A stretch of DNA of 64,000 nt, from positions 1 to 64,000 of the forward strand of contig NZ_BMPZ01000001.1 in NCBI RefSeq assembly GCF_014647855.1, written 5' to 3'. Numbering within the stretch: the first letter of the stretch is position 1; every line of letters begins with the position of its first letter. Positions 43,901-51,879 of the stretch are shown here, one piece after another. This stretch comes from Shewanella gelidii (GTDB lineage: Bacteria; Pseudomonadota; Gammaproteobacteria; Enterobacterales; Shewanellaceae). A program made the translations under genes and the position numbers. The notes under the pieces were generated by a model. The model did no database searches and was not told the origin of the DNA. It was given only the letters and a program-made list of their open reading frames with translations.

Positions 43901-44666
43901 TATTTGTACCCTTTGGATGGTTTACTCCGCGCAGCTTGGAAACCGAGCTTAAATCGAGCGGTTCCTCAAGCAGTACATCGGCATCGTTCGTGTCGCTTTG
44001 GGTTTGATTAGCAGCACGCTTGCCCAACCCCACAGCTGCGCTATCCTCGGCGTGTTGCGCAGCTGTGCCGTTTGCTGGTTCACAATGCGTAGAATCAAAG
44101 GGGGTTGAGGTCAATACATGATCAGCGGCACGGGTTTGAACATCGCAGGATGACACTAGGCCTGCTTTTCGATGATTCAATCGCTTTTGAATAGCTAACT
44201 CTTCTTGGAGCAGATGATTTGGGGAAAGATCTTTCAACGCCAATGATAAAGCGACTACTGCACCATGGATGCAATTTAACCCAACCTGACAGCTACACCG
44301 ACATACAATTAATGAGGAGCTACCTAGGTTTGACGCATTTTGCAGTTCATCCTGATAGCGTGTGAGTCCCACATGATATGTCTTTCCACCGCGCTCTTTA
44401 ACACGCGCACTGACGGCATCAGGTGAACCATCAGGATCACGCGAGCGATTGCCCGCCCCAGTGACGGCATAAATCCAATGAGAGATACTGAACTTTTTGC
44501 GCACCTCAAGACCTTGCTCTAACGTTTTATCGTTAAAACAATGCTCAATTTCTGCTTGGGTGACATTAAAGGTTTGATCTGTCCCATGAACCATAAAGTC
44601 GATTTTATCCATATCAAGATTAGCGCCCAATCGACCAATGCTAAAGAAGCCGTTAGGGAAACTCAA
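40887..44666 (-). CDS. SWIM zinc-finger SNF2-family helicase
   Basis: A 1259-residue ATPase. An N-terminal SWIM zinc finger (CSC at 124-126, C132 and H134), a Ser/Thr/Asp-rich variable linker (about 170-310), then SNF2_N with DDMGLGKTLQ, the Walker B-type LILDEAQQIKN and TGTPLEN, and helicase C with SLKAGGTGLNLT and RAYRIGQ. Members act on DNA-protein complexes in repair or transcription. TTG start at 44666 (GAGAA upstream) or a downstream ATG near residue 19. It sits in the reverse direction inside the polysaccharide locus. Confidence 0.88.
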   Translation of the reverse strand: MSFPNGFFSIGRLGANLDMDKIDFMVHGTDQTFNVTQAEIEHCFNDKTLEQGLEVRKKFSISHWIYAVTGAGNRSRDPDGSPDAVSARVKERGGKTYHVGLTRYQDELQNASNLGSSSLIVCRCSCQVGLNCIHGAVVALSLALKDLSPNHLLQEELAIQKRLNHRKAGLVSSCDVQTRAADHVLTSTPFDSTHCEPANGTAAQHAEDSAAVGLGKRAANQTQSDTNDADVLLEEPLDLSSVSKLRGVNHPKGTNTGTHLPSKNDFHVQRDSRNTSRQAEPLSLWLAQLGQISQCTTDATPEARQRKSDSDEVIFILQEGRNGINVNVKRSRRGKRGDYLKGSQIAISDFRYFVPQWVDAQEQQILSLLTPSDGKSERFGELTGDVGYLALKKMVNSGRCFWEENRIPVKWVEKASLQVQWSQKQLGYQIQFNLQGHENWELLETEPLCFFDADYLTTGWIETDFSAAQLRYLQSMPSVPALSLESTARQLLQYFPAPQLTLPPAVAVDYIETKCVPNAYFMMLNAKPVLRIGFQYAEHVFGGLCEKSAQQLSVVHNHKQLVQVRRDCKFEASVRAELIALGLEQVKRDSGDGLEQWGCVAEQDELQLWLALLGPQTKRWQSQDWHVQVDESFDIGVQESTVNIEVNEGDKGWFAIGMTVVIDSQPVALLPMIASWLALQAKSNDRRALADIWQQTPKLLLPAPTGGRVLVDVQQIQPLLRVIEELFSHSGSHAKSLDTEFLQLPVSRAALLTELQAPQHGSCQVQVNSDKLLNLAKQLEHFNGIAEVEPPQGLKATLREYQAQGLSWISFLQQYQLGGILADDMGLGKTLQALAFILKQKQAGKLKQGALIICPTSLIGNWQQEAKKFTPALRVVLLQGQKRHQVVADIESADIVITTYPLISRDQAFYDSRCFDVLILDEAQQIKNSQAKVTRVVNQLNADFKLCLTGTPLENHLGELKSLMDFCLPGLLGDSKQFAKQYRTPIEKHADKDVAKQLQQIMAPFLLRRTKTQVASELPSKTEIDVLLEMESDQRNLYESIRIAMEKKLRELFARKGTSGSQIEFLDALLKLRQSCCDARLVKLEQAQYVQQSAKLEWLKHHLPEMLEEGRKVLIFSQFTSMLSLIQSQLEAQGIRYSLLTGETRERQPQIDAFQSGQQSVFLISLKAGGTGLNLTAADTVIHYDPWWNPAIERQATDRAYRIGQEKPVFVYKLIARGTVEEKIQRMQQNKQGLSESLFDHEGQQVWQGGADELLSLLN

Positions 44667-44777
44667 CTTATTCTCGCCAAAGTGCGCTCAATATAGCTGT
44701 TATTCCATTTTTGTTAGTCAAAGTGTTTTTCACGCTGTGGCAGCCGCAACGACGATCGCCATAGTTATCAATACGCG

Positions 44778-44790
44778 TTGCATATTGCAA
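44778..44790. promoter_or_regulatory. LuxO-type operator upstream of wzx
   Basis: TTGCATATTGCAA is an exact TTGCA-W3-TGCAA match, 84 bp ahead of the -24 element at 44874 and 112 bp from the divergent SNF2 gene start. Confidence 0.72.
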
Positions 44791-44873
44791 AAACATGCCT
44801 GACGCGGGCTTCTTTAAATTAAATACCTGAATAAATTCAATGTAAAGCCCTGTTTTTAAAGGTAATACCTGAT

Positions 44874-44889
44874 TGGCACGGAACCTGAT
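44874..44889 (+). promoter_or_regulatory. Probable sigma-54 promoter of wzx
   Basis: TGGCACGGAACCTGAT has a perfect -24 half (TGGCACG) and a weak -12 half (CTGAT for TTGCW). It lies 38 bp before the wzx start. It is the poorest of the four -24/-12 matches. Confidence 0.5.
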
Positions 44890-44926
44890 AGGGATAAGGT
44901 ACAGCCCCATCAAGTTATAACCGTCG

Positions 44927-46342
44927 ATGAAACAAACAAAGACTAAAAACACTGCCCAAAGTGATTTAAAGCCGGCAAGCTATCGGCAATCCAGCACCTC
45001 ACTCACACTTGGTAAAAGTTTATGGTGGCTTTGTTCCTCACAATTAATGAGCCGAATTGTCCGCTTAGGTTCAAGTGTCATCTTAGCACGACTGTTAGTG
45101 CCGGAGGTGTTTGGTCAGGTTGCAATCATCTTGACCTGTTTTGAGCTCATCTGCACGCCAACACGCCGCATCAGTTCAGCACCTCTCATTGCGATGAGCG
45201 AACATCAATATTCGCAGCATTTGGCAGCAGCAAATCGAGTGAATTGGATTGCATGTATTGTGGCATTTCTACTGATGAGTTTGATTACATGGGTGGTTGC
45301 AAGCTACAACGCAACGCCAAGTCTCATCGCTCCAATGCTTTGTATGGCGCTCAGCTACTTATTACTCCCTTTTGGAATGCAATACGCCACACAAAATTTA
45401 AGGGCCAACAAAATGCGGGTGGTTGGCCGTGCTGCGCTGTGGCAAACAATTGTAGAAAGCGTGCTTTCTGCGAGCTTAGCTTTGGCAGGGGTGGGGATTT
45501 GGGCCATCGTGCTCCCTAAACTTTTAGTCGTCAGTGTTTGGATTATGATTCACCGACATCAAAACCCTTTACCAAATTATAAAGCATCTCAAGCCACGCT
45601 AAATCAAACAAAAAAACTACTGCAATTTGGGTTACAAGTTGGATTCAGTGACTTCAGCATTTCCCTCCGCCAAAACATCGATTACTTAATTGTCGGCTAC
45701 TTTTTGGGGGTGGAAGCACTTGGTGTCTATTTCTTTGCGGTCAATGCTAGTTTAGGCATTAGCTTAGGCGTTTCTCAAAGTTTTGGCACCGCTTTTTACT
45801 CACTTCTTTGCAAGCAAAAAGATCAACGCCAGAGCGAACAAGATAGCGCGAGTCATCACCCCCCAGCAAAATCTATCAACCGTGAGAAGCTCATCCAGTT
45901 TAAACAATCCACCAGTATCATTTCGCTGCTCACTATCCCCATTGTTTTACTACAAGCAGGACTGGCCCCCTTCTATGTTCCTTACATTTATGGAACGCAG
46001 TGGGTAGATGCAGGTGCCCTGCCCGTTTTTGTAATGCTTTGCTTATCTGGCATGGTCAGACCCATGGGAGAAGCCGCAGGGCAACTACTGATCTCCGAAG
46101 GAAAAAGCCATATAAATCTTGCAATTAATATTAGCTTTACCTGCCTGCTTGCGATCACCATTGCGCTCGCTTGCCAAGTCAGTCTATTAACCGTTGCACA
46201 ATCCATCTTTGTTTTATACAGCATTTGTATGCCACTCATTTGTCTGTATTCATATCAAAATGTACGCCAAGAAAACTTCAAACGACTTCCCATTCAATTT
46301 GTCGCTTTAAACCAATCCAATCCTTCAAGGAGCTTAAGATGA
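44927..46342 (+). CDS. Wzx-like polysaccharide flippase
   Basis: A 471-residue membrane protein with about 12 to 14 helices of the MOP/PST oligosaccharide flippase family (GSSVILARLLVPEVFGQVA is the characteristic first-helix segment). It would flip the lipid-linked repeat unit across the inner membrane. Its own LuxO-type operator and sigma-54-like promoter replace read-through from the wza group, which the SNF2 gene interrupts. The stop overlaps the next start (ATGA). Confidence 0.88.
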   Translation: MKQTKTKNTAQSDLKPASYRQSSTSLTLGKSLWWLCSSQLMSRIVRLGSSVILARLLVPEVFGQVAIILTCFELICTPTRRISSAPLIAMSEHQYSQHLAAANRVNWIACIVAFLLMSLITWVVASYNATPSLIAPMLCMALSYLLLPFGMQYATQNLRANKMRVVGRAALWQTIVESVLSASLALAGVGIWAIVLPKLLVVSVWIMIHRHQNPLPNYKASQATLNQTKKLLQFGLQVGFSDFSISLRQNIDYLIVGYFLGVEALGVYFFAVNASLGISLGVSQSFGTAFYSLLCKQKDQRQSEQDSASHHPPAKSINREKLIQFKQSTSIISLLTIPIVLLQAGLAPFYVPYIYGTQWVDAGALPVFVMLCLSGMVRPMGEAAGQLLISEGKSHINLAINISFTCLLAITIALACQVSLLTVAQSIFVLYSICMPLICLYSYQNVRQENFKRLPIQFVALNQSNPSRSLR

Positions 46343-47385
46343 ATACCACAAAAATCTCGGTCGTCATGCCCGTTTACAATGTCGAGGCATTCGTACAGCA
46401 AGCCATTGAATCGGTTCTTGCACAAACTTTTGAAAACTTCGAACTACTGATTGTGAATGACTGTGCAACAGATAACAGTCTTGCCATTTGCAAACAATTT
46501 GAAGATTCAAGAATACGCATCATCAACCATGAGGTGAACCAAGGGCTTGCAGCAGCTCGCAATACAGGTATCCGCCATGCGCTTGGTGACTTAGTGGCCT
46601 TTATTGATTCTGATGATATGTGGCACCCGCACAAATTGGCACTGCATGCAAAACATCTAGCGGATAATCCACAAGTTGGGATCAGTTTTTCGCGTTCATG
46701 CTTTATGAGCTTTGAGGGCAAACTGCTCGATTTTTACCAAATGCCACAGCTGACCCAAATCAATGCTGCGCATTTGCTTTGCAGAAATCCGGTTGGCAAT
46801 GGTTCTGCACCCGTGATCCGCAGACAAACCCTCAATGACATTCGTTATCAATCCAACACACATTCGCAGCCCCATTCCTGCTACTTTGATGAGCGATTTC
46901 GCCAATCAGAGGACATTGAATGCTGGTTGAGAATCGTTGCGACAACAGATTGGCAAATGGAAGGGATCCCAGAGCCACTGACCTATTACCGTCTAAATCA
47001 TGGCGGCCTATCCTCAAACTTATATAAACAACTGGATTCATGGGAGCAGATGATCCGTAAGGCAAGAGTGTATGCACCAGCATTACTTGCAAAGCATGAA
47101 AACCAAGCAAGGGGCTACCAACTCCGCTATCTCGCGCGACAAGCGATTCGACTTGCGGATGGCCATGCAGCGAAGAAACTCGTGAATAATGCACTGATGG
47201 AGTCACCCTCAATCCTATTCCAGGAAACCAGCCGAACCTTAGTCACCCTAAGCGCTGCTTATCTGTTATGGGCACTCCCTTTGGGCATGTATAAAGCTTG
47301 TGAGCGACTCGGGCAGAAATGGGTCAGCAGCTTACAAAAAGTTAAGATTTACATCGATGGCGTTCCAACATCATTCACCCATTAG
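46339..47385 (+). CDS. Family 2 glycosyltransferase
   Basis: A 348-residue GT-A fold glycosyltransferase. The start ISVVMPVYNVEAFVQQAIESV is the GT2 nucleotide-binding strand, VNDCATDNS and the metal-binding FIDSDDMW (DxD) follow, and QSEDIECWLR is the catalytic-base region. The ATG at 46339 follows AAGGAGCTTAAG and overlaps the wzx stop. The donor sugar is not predictable. Confidence 0.9.
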   Translation: MNTTKISVVMPVYNVEAFVQQAIESVLAQTFENFELLIVNDCATDNSLAICKQFEDSRIRIINHEVNQGLAAARNTGIRHALGDLVAFIDSDDMWHPHKLALHAKHLADNPQVGISFSRSCFMSFEGKLLDFYQMPQLTQINAAHLLCRNPVGNGSAPVIRRQTLNDIRYQSNTHSQPHSCYFDERFRQSEDIECWLRIVATTDWQMEGIPEPLTYYRLNHGGLSSNLYKQLDSWEQMIRKARVYAPALLAKHENQARGYQLRYLARQAIRLADGHAAKKLVNNALMESPSILFQETSRTLVTLSAAYLLWALPLGMYKACERLGQKWVSSLQKVKIYIDGVPTSFTH

Positions 47386-47576
47386 CGCAAGCCTTGCCCC
47401 TCACGTCGTCATGGCTTTGCGGGGTAAGGGCTTACCCCACCATGAAACTGTCTCACAACTCGCTTTGATTTATCCTTAGAAATGAAAGCGAGTTGTCGAC
47501 CAACAACATGCTTTTCAGCAATGATGACCTTCCACGATTCTATGTTTTTGCCAACACAGGTAATTCGCAAGCCGCA

Positions 47577-47589
47577 TTGCAATTTGCAA
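47577..47589. promoter_or_regulatory. LuxO-type operator upstream of the GT26 fusion gene
   Basis: TTGCAATTTGCAA is identical to the operator at 36177 and is 72 bp upstream of the -24 element at 47661. A degenerate second half-site set (TTCGCAA) lies just upstream. Confidence 0.78.
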
Positions 47590-47660
47590 ATCAATCCATA
47601 CCACCAGCCCCCGACCAGCATCAGACCCAGTAATCCCATGTTTTTATAGATAAAAATATT

Positions 47661-47676
47661 TGGCACAGCCCCTGCA
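47661..47676 (+). promoter_or_regulatory. Sigma-54 promoter of the GT26/tag operon
   Basis: TGGCACAGCCCCTGCA, with the same -24 TGGCAC and -12 CTGCA as the promoter at 36249. The gene start is 47 bp downstream. Confidence 0.8.
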
Positions 47677-47722
47677 ATACCTTCACTCAAAGTCATATGA
47701 ATCATCCTTTGAGGTGCAGACA

Positions 47723-49702
47723 ATGAATCGAACAGGAAAACAAAATCATCCCGACATCAAGCATTACCAAGATCGATTTGCTCATCCTTGGATACGCCCT
47801 ATGGAAATTTTGCTTGCCTCATTAGCATTGACATTGCTTTCGCCAATGATGCTGCTCAAGTTGTGTCGACAATGGTTAAAACTGAACCCCATCGAACGCA
47901 TTGACGTCTATGGTGAGAAAGGAACGATTAGGACGCTTCAACAGTTCGATGATGAATCTTGGCTCGGTCGCTCTCCAAGGCTACTCAGTGTTATCAATGG
48001 CGATATTGCCCTACTTGGCGATCCACTGATTTACAGCATTGAGGGTCAACCCGATTCACCTTTCAAACCTGGGCTATTTTCGCTGGCAGCAAGCCAACAA
48101 AGAATGGGGCTTAGTTTTGAAAACGCCCAGATTGCGACGTCTCAGGCATTATCTTCGCCGCTACGTCTAATGATGGCGCTTACCCGCTGCATTGCGACCT
48201 ATGCGCTCTCTTCTTCACGCCCTATGAACCGACACAGCCGTCGTTTCAAAATAATGGGATTAACGTTCAGTAACTTGACTATGGTGCAGGTGCTCGCTGA
48301 CATAAACGAGCGAGTGATGCGCCCCCGTCATATCGGGCAACGCTCAACACTCACTCAGTATGCCTTCGTGAATGCTGATTGCGTCAATATCAGTCATCGC
48401 AATGCGACCTATAGGGAGCAACTCAACCGCTGTGAGCATCTCCTTGCTGACGGCTCTGGTGTCCGTCTAGCCTCGCTTTGGCATGGTTTTGGACTCAAAG
48501 ACAATTTAAACGGGACAGATTTATTCCCTGCGCTTTGCAAGCAGGCATCTGAGCAAGGACATCGAATTTTCTTGCTGGGTGGCCAAGACGGTATCGCAGA
48601 GACAGCCGCGAATAATATGCTGAAGCGCTTCCCAGAACTACAGATAGCGGGTACGCACCACGGTTTTTTTTCGGATGCGACCCCCATTATTGAGCAAATT
48701 AACCAATCACAGGCTGACATTTTATTGGTCGCTATGGGCGCCCCGAAGCAAGATCTATGGATTGCAGAGCATACATCACAACTCAACGTTGCGATTGCGA
48801 TAGGGGTTGGAGGCTTGTTTGATTTCTACTCGAATCGAATAAGTCGTGCGCCGATGTGGTTGCGCCACATTGGAATGGAGTGGATTTGGCGTTTAGTGCA
48901 AGAACCCCAAAGAATGTGGCGCCGATACATTCTCGGCAATCCCATTTTTTTGTGGCGCGCCTTTCAATCGGCCAACAACCAAATGCACGACAAACGAAAT
49001 GCTGCGATCCAATTCGAGATGCCAACCTCACTTCAGCATCATAATATCCGCGCCGTGAAAGCGATTTTCACTCGGAGATTACAACGCGCCAATATCGCCA
49101 TAAGCCAGATAAGCAAACGAATTTTAGACATCTGTGCATCGGCATTATTACTCATGCTATTGAGCCCACTGTTATGCCTGATTACGGTTTTAATCCGCTT
49201 GGAATCACCGGGCGCAGCATTGTATAGCCAGCAACGCGCAGGAAAAAATAACCAAGCATTCACGATGTGGAAATTTCGTTCCATGTACCAAGATGCTGAC
49301 CACAGGTTAAAAAAACTTCAGCAGAACAATGAAATGAAAGGTGGTGTGCTGTTCAAAATGAAACAAGATCCACGCATCACTCGCATCGGTAAGTTCATTC
49401 GAAAAGCATCGATTGATGAACTACCGCAACTGTGGAATGTATTAAAAGGCGATATGTCCTTAGTTGGACCAAGACCCGCTTTACTGTCAGAAGTCGCGCA
49501 ATACGAAACTCATCAACGGCAACGGCTCGCAGTTAAACCTGGAATTACCTGTATCTGGCAAGTCTCGGGGCGTTCAGATATTCCTTTTGCTCAACAAGTT
49601 GAGCTGGATGTTGAGTACATCCACCAGCAATCGCTAAAAGCAGACGTCATGCTTCTAATCAAAACCATTCCAGCAGTCGTTTTGGCCCGCGGCGCATATT
49701 AA
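47723..49702 (+). CDS. Fusion of WecG/TagA-type glycosyltransferase and phosphoglycosyltransferase
   Basis: A 659-residue, three-part protein. Residues about 20-150 look like a reduced sugar-transferase domain (membrane helix, then INGDIALLGDPL in place of GDMSLVGPRP). About 170-430 is GT26 (WecG/TagA/CpsF: FVNADCVN, LADGSGV, VAMGAPKQD, GVGGLFDF), which adds ManNAc-type sugars. About 445-659 is a complete bacterial sugar transferase (KRILDICAS, MWKFRSM, DELPQLWNVLKGDMSLVGPR), which loads the first sugar on undecaprenyl phosphate. Steps one and two of repeat-unit assembly would thus be on one chain. ATG follows GAGGTGCAGACA; the frame upstream overlaps the promoter. Confidence 0.85.
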   Translation: MNRTGKQNHPDIKHYQDRFAHPWIRPMEILLASLALTLLSPMMLLKLCRQWLKLNPIERIDVYGEKGTIRTLQQFDDESWLGRSPRLLSVINGDIALLGDPLIYSIEGQPDSPFKPGLFSLAASQQRMGLSFENAQIATSQALSSPLRLMMALTRCIATYALSSSRPMNRHSRRFKIMGLTFSNLTMVQVLADINERVMRPRHIGQRSTLTQYAFVNADCVNISHRNATYREQLNRCEHLLADGSGVRLASLWHGFGLKDNLNGTDLFPALCKQASEQGHRIFLLGGQDGIAETAANNMLKRFPELQIAGTHHGFFSDATPIIEQINQSQADILLVAMGAPKQDLWIAEHTSQLNVAIAIGVGGLFDFYSNRISRAPMWLRHIGMEWIWRLVQEPQRMWRRYILGNPIFLWRAFQSANNQMHDKRNAAIQFEMPTSLQHHNIRAVKAIFTRRLQRANIAISQISKRILDICASALLLMLLSPLLCLITVLIRLESPGAALYSQQRAGKNNQAFTMWKFRSMYQDADHRLKKLQQNNEMKGGVLFKMKQDPRITRIGKFIRKASIDELPQLWNVLKGDMSLVGPRPALLSEVAQYETHQRQRLAVKPGITCIWQVSGRSDIPFAQQVELDVEYIHQQSLKADVMLLIKTIPAVVLARGAY

Positions 49703-49731
49703 TGGATCCACTTAGATTGAGGACAAATATC

Positions 49732-51378
49732 ATGCAAGCAATTATTTTTGCAAATCGAACCGGCAGCGAAGTCGCTCCATTAAATCAATTTTACACGCCA
49801 GCCTTGCTACCGGTAGCTAACAAAGCAGTTATCGAATACGCCATTGAAGATCTCGCTCGCGCGGGTATTCAGGATATAAAAATTGTTGCAGATACGCATT
49901 CTCAAGCAATTGCAGCCCATCTCCAAAAAGGCTGTCGTTGGGGGGTTCAGTTAAGTTACTTTCCTTGCCAGCAGCAAGAACGCACTGAAGACATCATCCA
50001 AAGACTAACGGTGCATCAAGCCCTGCCTACTCTGTTAGTCAGGGGGGATATTCTTCGCAGCCCGTGTATCGAACAGTTTATTGCCTACGCAAAAAATATG
50101 AGCCATGGATCTGTCGACGTCTTAATCAACCATAAGCCCGCTGGATTAGTACTACTCCAGCCATCTCAAAGCAAGGCGGTGGAATTAACGCAAGCCAAAT
50201 CGCTCAATTGGCCACTTCAACAGCAAAGCGACAAGTCGCCAGTAACCCAAGTCATTCACGGCATGAATTATCACCTGGACTCTCTTGATGATTACTTACA
50301 AGCCAACCGAGATATTGCCAGCCAAAAAGTCGCAGGGATGACGCCTCAAGGGCATGCATTAGTCAGCGGCAGCGCCAATCGTCTTTTTGTGGGCGCTCAA
50401 TCTAAAATTTGTTCTGCACACGAGCAAAATGCAAATGGTGCGATTGGCAAATGTGTACAAATTCATAGCTCGTGCCGGCTGCAAGGCCAAGTCGTTATTG
50501 GTGATTTATGTAATATCGGCGCAGAAACGAAAATAGAAAATAGCCTCGTTTTGCCGAATACTTTTATTGGCGAGCACCTCAGCATCAAAAATTCAATTGT
50601 CTGTCAGAACCATATTATTCAAATGGATACGCAAACAGCCTGCAAGGTGACTGACAATACCGTAATCGGGGAAAGCATCTCTCAGCACACAGCATCGTCA
50701 TTTTTTCAGAGCCCCACTCAAGAGGAGCGAACACAAGCGCAACAGGCAAGCCAAACTCATAACCTTGAACAAACACACCCAACTACTAAAACGCTAGAAG
50801 TTTTGCATCAAAGCAGCTTTCTGGAGCGCTTCATCGCCCTTTGCATACTCGTCATCAGCTTACCGTGTTGGCCAATGCTTCACATAGCTGCGTGGCTAAA
50901 ACAGCCTCATCAAATGATGATTAAAAACCCCTTTATCGACAATAGAGGTCAGAGGTTTGCATCTTGGCAATGGCACCTTCCCCCCCAAGTGGTCGCGCGC
51001 CTTCCTGAGCTATGGCACGTCGTTTCTGGACGCCTCAAGTTTTTCGGACGTTCTGCTGCGGCACATCAACATCAACGTATCAAGCCAGACTCTGTATTAG
51101 CAACCAATCATCATTTACCAGTTGGCGTATTTGGGCCAGAACAACTGTTACTTTCTAAAGCACCAATTGAACAAATTCTACTGGCTGAAATTGAATTTAT
51201 GCATCAGTTCTCAGCCATGAAAGGCATCACGCTAATTTGGCAATCGCTGCGAAATGCGACTTCCTTAGGCTCTATTGATGCAGCTCAGGAAAGTGACATC
51301 CGGTCATCAATTTTGAACATCAATAGCCAGCTCAATGTTAGTCAGCCCTCTACCCCAAAGCATGCACCGATACATTAA
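49732..51378 (+). CDS. Degenerate NDP-sugar nucleotidyltransferase-like protein with sugar-transferase-like C-terminus
   Basis: A 548-residue protein. Residues 1-230 follow the nucleotidyltransferase fold (PALLPVANKAVIEYAIEDL), but the GxGTRL signature loop is replaced by FANRTGSEVAPL, so catalysis is doubtful. A left-handed beta-helix segment follows (about 240-310; GDLCNIGAETKIENS), then a low-complexity Gln/Thr linker, then about 365-530 resembling a sugar transferase (LERFIALCILVISLP, LPELWHVVSGRLKFFG) without the DE-LP catalytic sequence. A regulatory or scaffold role beside the upstream enzyme is plausible. The ATG at 49732 follows GAGGACA; an ATG at 49702 overlapping the previous stop is an alternative. 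Confidence 0.65.
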   Translation: MQAIIFANRTGSEVAPLNQFYTPALLPVANKAVIEYAIEDLARAGIQDIKIVADTHSQAIAAHLQKGCRWGVQLSYFPCQQQERTEDIIQRLTVHQALPTLLVRGDILRSPCIEQFIAYAKNMSHGSVDVLINHKPAGLVLLQPSQSKAVELTQAKSLNWPLQQQSDKSPVTQVIHGMNYHLDSLDDYLQANRDIASQKVAGMTPQGHALVSGSANRLFVGAQSKICSAHEQNANGAIGKCVQIHSSCRLQGQVVIGDLCNIGAETKIENSLVLPNTFIGEHLSIKNSIVCQNHIIQMDTQTACKVTDNTVIGESISQHTASSFFQSPTQEERTQAQQASQTHNLEQTHPTTKTLEVLHQSSFLERFIALCILVISLPCWPMLHIAAWLKQPHQMMIKNPFIDNRGQRFASWQWHLPPQVVARLPELWHVVSGRLKFFGRSAAAHQHQRIKPDSVLATNHHLPVGVFGPEQLLLSKAPIEQILLAEIEFMHQFSAMKGITLIWQSLRNATSLGSIDAAQESDIRSSILNINSQLNVSQPSTPKHAPIH

Positions 51379-51408
51379 CCGACACTCATTCGGACATAGG
51401 AGAAACAC

Positions 51409-51822
51409 ATGATGAAAACGATAATCACGTACGGAACTTTTGATTTATTTCATATCGGCCATGTTCGCCTACTCGAAAGGCTTAGTGCGCTAGGAGACCA
51501 ATTAATTGTGGGTGTTTCAACCGATGAATTTAATGCAATGAAAGGAAAGATGGCATTTTTTAGCTATCGCCAACGCGCAGAGATAGTGAGCGCATGCAGG
51601 TTTGTAGACGCCGTGTTCCCGGAACAACATTGGCAGCAAAAAGCGAGGGATATTCAAACTTATCATGCCGACATTTTTGCAATTGGTGACGACTGGCAAG
51701 GGAAGTTTGATGATTTGAAAAAGTATTGTCAGGTGGTCTATTTGCCAAGAACTGAGGACATCTCTACGACTGAAATTAAAGATAATCTCGCAAGAAATAT
51801 TCAGCAGCTAGCCACCCCGTAG
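51409..51822 (+). CDS. tagD: Glycerol-3-phosphate cytidylyltransferase
   Basis: A 137-residue nucleotidyltransferase of the TagD type, forming CDP-glycerol from CTP and glycerol-3-phosphate. YGTFDLFHIGHVRLLE carries the HxGH motif, and the second signature is in RTEDISTTEIK (RTxxISTT). Length matches B. subtilis TagD (129). Start after AGGAGAAACAC. The next gene encodes the enzyme expected to use its product. Confidence 0.93.
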   Translation: MMKTIITYGTFDLFHIGHVRLLERLSALGDQLIVGVSTDEFNAMKGKMAFFSYRQRAEIVSACRFVDAVFPEQHWQQKARDIQTYHADIFAIGDDWQGKFDDLKKYCQVVYLPRTEDISTTEIKDNLARNIQQLATP

Positions 51823-51879
51823 AATGGAATAGGCTCACATGAGTGAAATCCAACTCCAGTAAAAATAGAGGATAGCCCT

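Noticed and set aside
44668..44952. 94-codon minus-strand frame between the SNF2 gene and wzx
   Set aside because: It overlaps the operator, the -24/-12 element and the wzx start; no family similarity.
47409..47723. 104-codon minus-strand frame
   Set aside because: It covers the LuxO-type operator and the sigma-54 promoter of the GT26 operon and shows no protein family.
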